Origin: Lewinellaceae bacterium | GTDB taxonomy: Bacteria; Bacteroidota; Bacteroidia; Chitinophagales; Saprospiraceae | Assembly: GCA_024644235.1 (NCBI GenBank) | Contig: JAHELJ010000007.1 | Span: 89,249-153,248 of the forward strand | Direction: 5' to 3' | Length of the DNA stretch: 64,000 nt | Part shown: piece after piece, positions 62,851 through 64,000 of the stretch | How the letters are laid out: each line of letters starts with the position of its first letter | Position numbering within the stretch: the first letter of the stretch is position 1 | The notes under the pieces: generated by a model | Databases searched by the model: none | Told to the model about the DNA's origin: nothing | Seen by the model: the letters and a program-made list of their open reading frames with translations, nothing else | Program-made: the position numbers and the translations under genes

Positions 62851-63804
62851 ATGAAACCATTTGCAATTGCAGGAATACAAATGAAAGTATCGGCGATCAC
62901 TCCCAACTTGGAAATGATGAAGCTGAAACTAGATATCACCATGAATCTCTACCCATGGATCGAAATGGTTATGTTTAGCGAGCTGTGCGGATATGGCCCA
63001 TTGACCTATACTGCTCAGGAATTTCCCAATGACTTTGAAGCCCAAATGCAGGCCTTGGCCAAAAAGTATGGGATTTGGTTGTTACCCGGTTCAATCTTCG
63101 AAAAAAGTGGCGACAAGATCTACAATACCGCCACCGTTATCAATCCCTCAGGGGAAATCGTAACCCGTTATCGCAAAATGTTTCCCTTTTATCCATATGA
63201 GACGGGGGTAACACCCGGAAAAGAATTTTGCGTATTTGATGTACCCGAGGTAGGAAGATTTGGAGTGTCGATTTGTTACGACATGTGGTTTCCCGAAACC
63301 ATTCGCACGCTGGCAGTTATGGGGGCGGAAGTCATATTGCACCCTACCATGTCCGGCACCATAGATCGCGATATTGAGTTATCCATAGTCAGGGCAATGG
63401 CCTCGATAAACCAATGTTTTTTCTTTGATGTCAATGGTTTGGATAGTGGAGGATGCGGCCGATCGATCGTCTGTGGTCCGGATGGGCGTGTCCTGCATCA
63501 GTCTGAAGGTACCGAGGAGATCATACCCCTTGAATTAGATATTAAGAGAGTAAAAAGAAGTCGTGAGTTGGGGATTCTTCGCCTGGGGCAACCCCTTAAA
63601 AGTTTCCGTGACCACATTGGCCAATTTGGAATTTATCAAGCCAATGCGTCCACACCTTATCTGGATTCCTTAGGGCCGTTGATCAAGCCGTCAAAACTTG
63701 AGCAACTCACAGAACTCAAGATCAAGGAAAGTGCTTTGGAACAGCAAGGCTCGCGTGTCCAAAGCAAGGGGATGGATCAGCTTCAATCAAAAAAAATGGG
63801 TTGA
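62851..63804 (+). CDS. Carbon-nitrogen hydrolase (nitrilase/amidase family)
   Basis: A 317-residue protein with the family triad Glu44 (MFSELCGYGP), Lys109 (TRYRKMFPF) and Cys142 (SICYDMWFPE). The length is slightly above the average and the last 40 residues are polar and probably disordered. It is translationally linked to the GabT-like aminotransferase, so it may release an omega-amino acid from an amide or carbamoyl compound, as in polyamine or pyrimidine breakdown. No further gene is visible to the end of the window, 196 bp away. Confidence 0.88.
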   Translation: MKPFAIAGIQMKVSAITPNLEMMKLKLDITMNLYPWIEMVMFSELCGYGPLTYTAQEFPNDFEAQMQALAKKYGIWLLPGSIFEKSGDKIYNTATVINPSGEIVTRYRKMFPFYPYETGVTPGKEFCVFDVPEVGRFGVSICYDMWFPETIRTLAVMGAEVILHPTMSGTIDRDIELSIVRAMASINQCFFFDVNGLDSGGCGRSIVCGPDGRVLHQSEGTEEIIPLELDIKRVKRSRELGILRLGQPLKSFRDHIGQFGIYQANASTPYLDSLGPLIKPSKLEQLTELKIKESALEQQGSRVQSKGMDQLQSKKMG

Positions 63805-64000
63805 GTCCGATCGATAATTAGAAGCTTGATGGCAATGCAAGTTCATGAGTGTTTGGTTTGACAGTATTGCCAACGCTTTTATGCTATCATCGGTGGGACC
63901 CTGCAGCTAAATAATTAGTGAGATACACATCAGAGATGAAACCGGCGGATCGGTCATATTGACTTAGAAGGAAACAAGAGCACTTACGTTCAAAAAAATA

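Noticed and set aside
1-64000. tRNA, rRNA, insertion sequences or prophage genes
   Set aside because: None was recognised by reading; without a covariance search a single tRNA could still have been missed.

Overview
The window looks like a chromosomal stretch of a Bacteroidota bacterium, probably a saprospirian (Lewinella-like) or cytophagian lineage. The evidence is a type IX secretion C-terminal sorting domain at 47-48.6 kb, many lipobox and twin-arginine signal peptides on catabolic enzymes, A-rich rather than Shine-Dalgarno-like leaders, several matches to the Bacteroidota promoter box TAnnTTTG, and paired families typical of the phylum (LemA with DUF2207, DUF5916, M64 peptidase, SPFH protein with a small ribbon-helix-helix protein). 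I see no rRNA, tRNA, CRISPR array, insertion sequence or prophage.

Layout. 0-1.3 kb: a threefold tandem duplication of a gene start in front of a cupredoxin-like lipoprotein, then a DUF3303 gene. 1.4-8.3 kb: a minus-strand run for exported carbohydrate degradation (GH127-type lipoprotein, Tat-exported sugar isomerase-like protein, metallopeptidase, multidomain cytochrome c dehydrogenase). 8.4-17.4 kb: a GT39-type membrane glycosyltransferase, a two-subunit molybdenum hydroxylase, a divergent lysine-2,3-aminomutase-like radical SAM enzyme with a structured leader, a frameshifted pseudogene and an aminotransferase. 17.8-25.2 kb: signalling genes (AraC-TolB/TPR membrane regulator, WYL regulator, glyoxalase-like protein, class III cyclase-TPR protein, NTF2-like protein). 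25.3-29.9 kb: amino-sugar and sugar oxidation genes (two Gfo/Idh/MocA oxidoreductases, PIG-L deacetylase, an active-site-altered NagB-like protein). 30-39.5 kb: lipoproteins, an M64 peptidase, amidohydrolase, M19 dipeptidase, an exported SDR and an esterase. 39.5-43.1 kb: an ArsR-SRPBCC operon with a perfect 22-bp palindrome, then LemA/DUF2207. 43-51.1 kb: small lipoproteins, an alcohol dehydrogenase, a T9SS cargo protein, SPFH plus ribbon-helix-helix operon and a phosphoesterase. 51.2-54.4 kb: a Septu-like anti-phage operon. 54.6-61 kb: sodium/solute symporter, FAD oxidoreductase and a DUF5916 outer-membrane protein. 61.5-63.8 kb: GabT-like aminotransferase plus nitrilase-family amidase.

The most notable items are: (1) the Septu-like pair, in which the PtuA-type ATPase carries its own N-terminal PtuB-like HNH nuclease domain and is followed by a second, stand-alone PtuB-like nuclease; (2) a 56-residue Arc-like repressor gene behind the SPFH gene, with two 8-bp palindromes spaced 11 bp centre to centre in front of the operon; (3) a family of 7-nucleotide-phased repeats (consensus NTTSACC and relatives) in many intergenic gaps; (4) two tandem duplications that copied start codons (1-317 and 21714-21985); (5) three frameshifted genes that can be read through only by changing frame.
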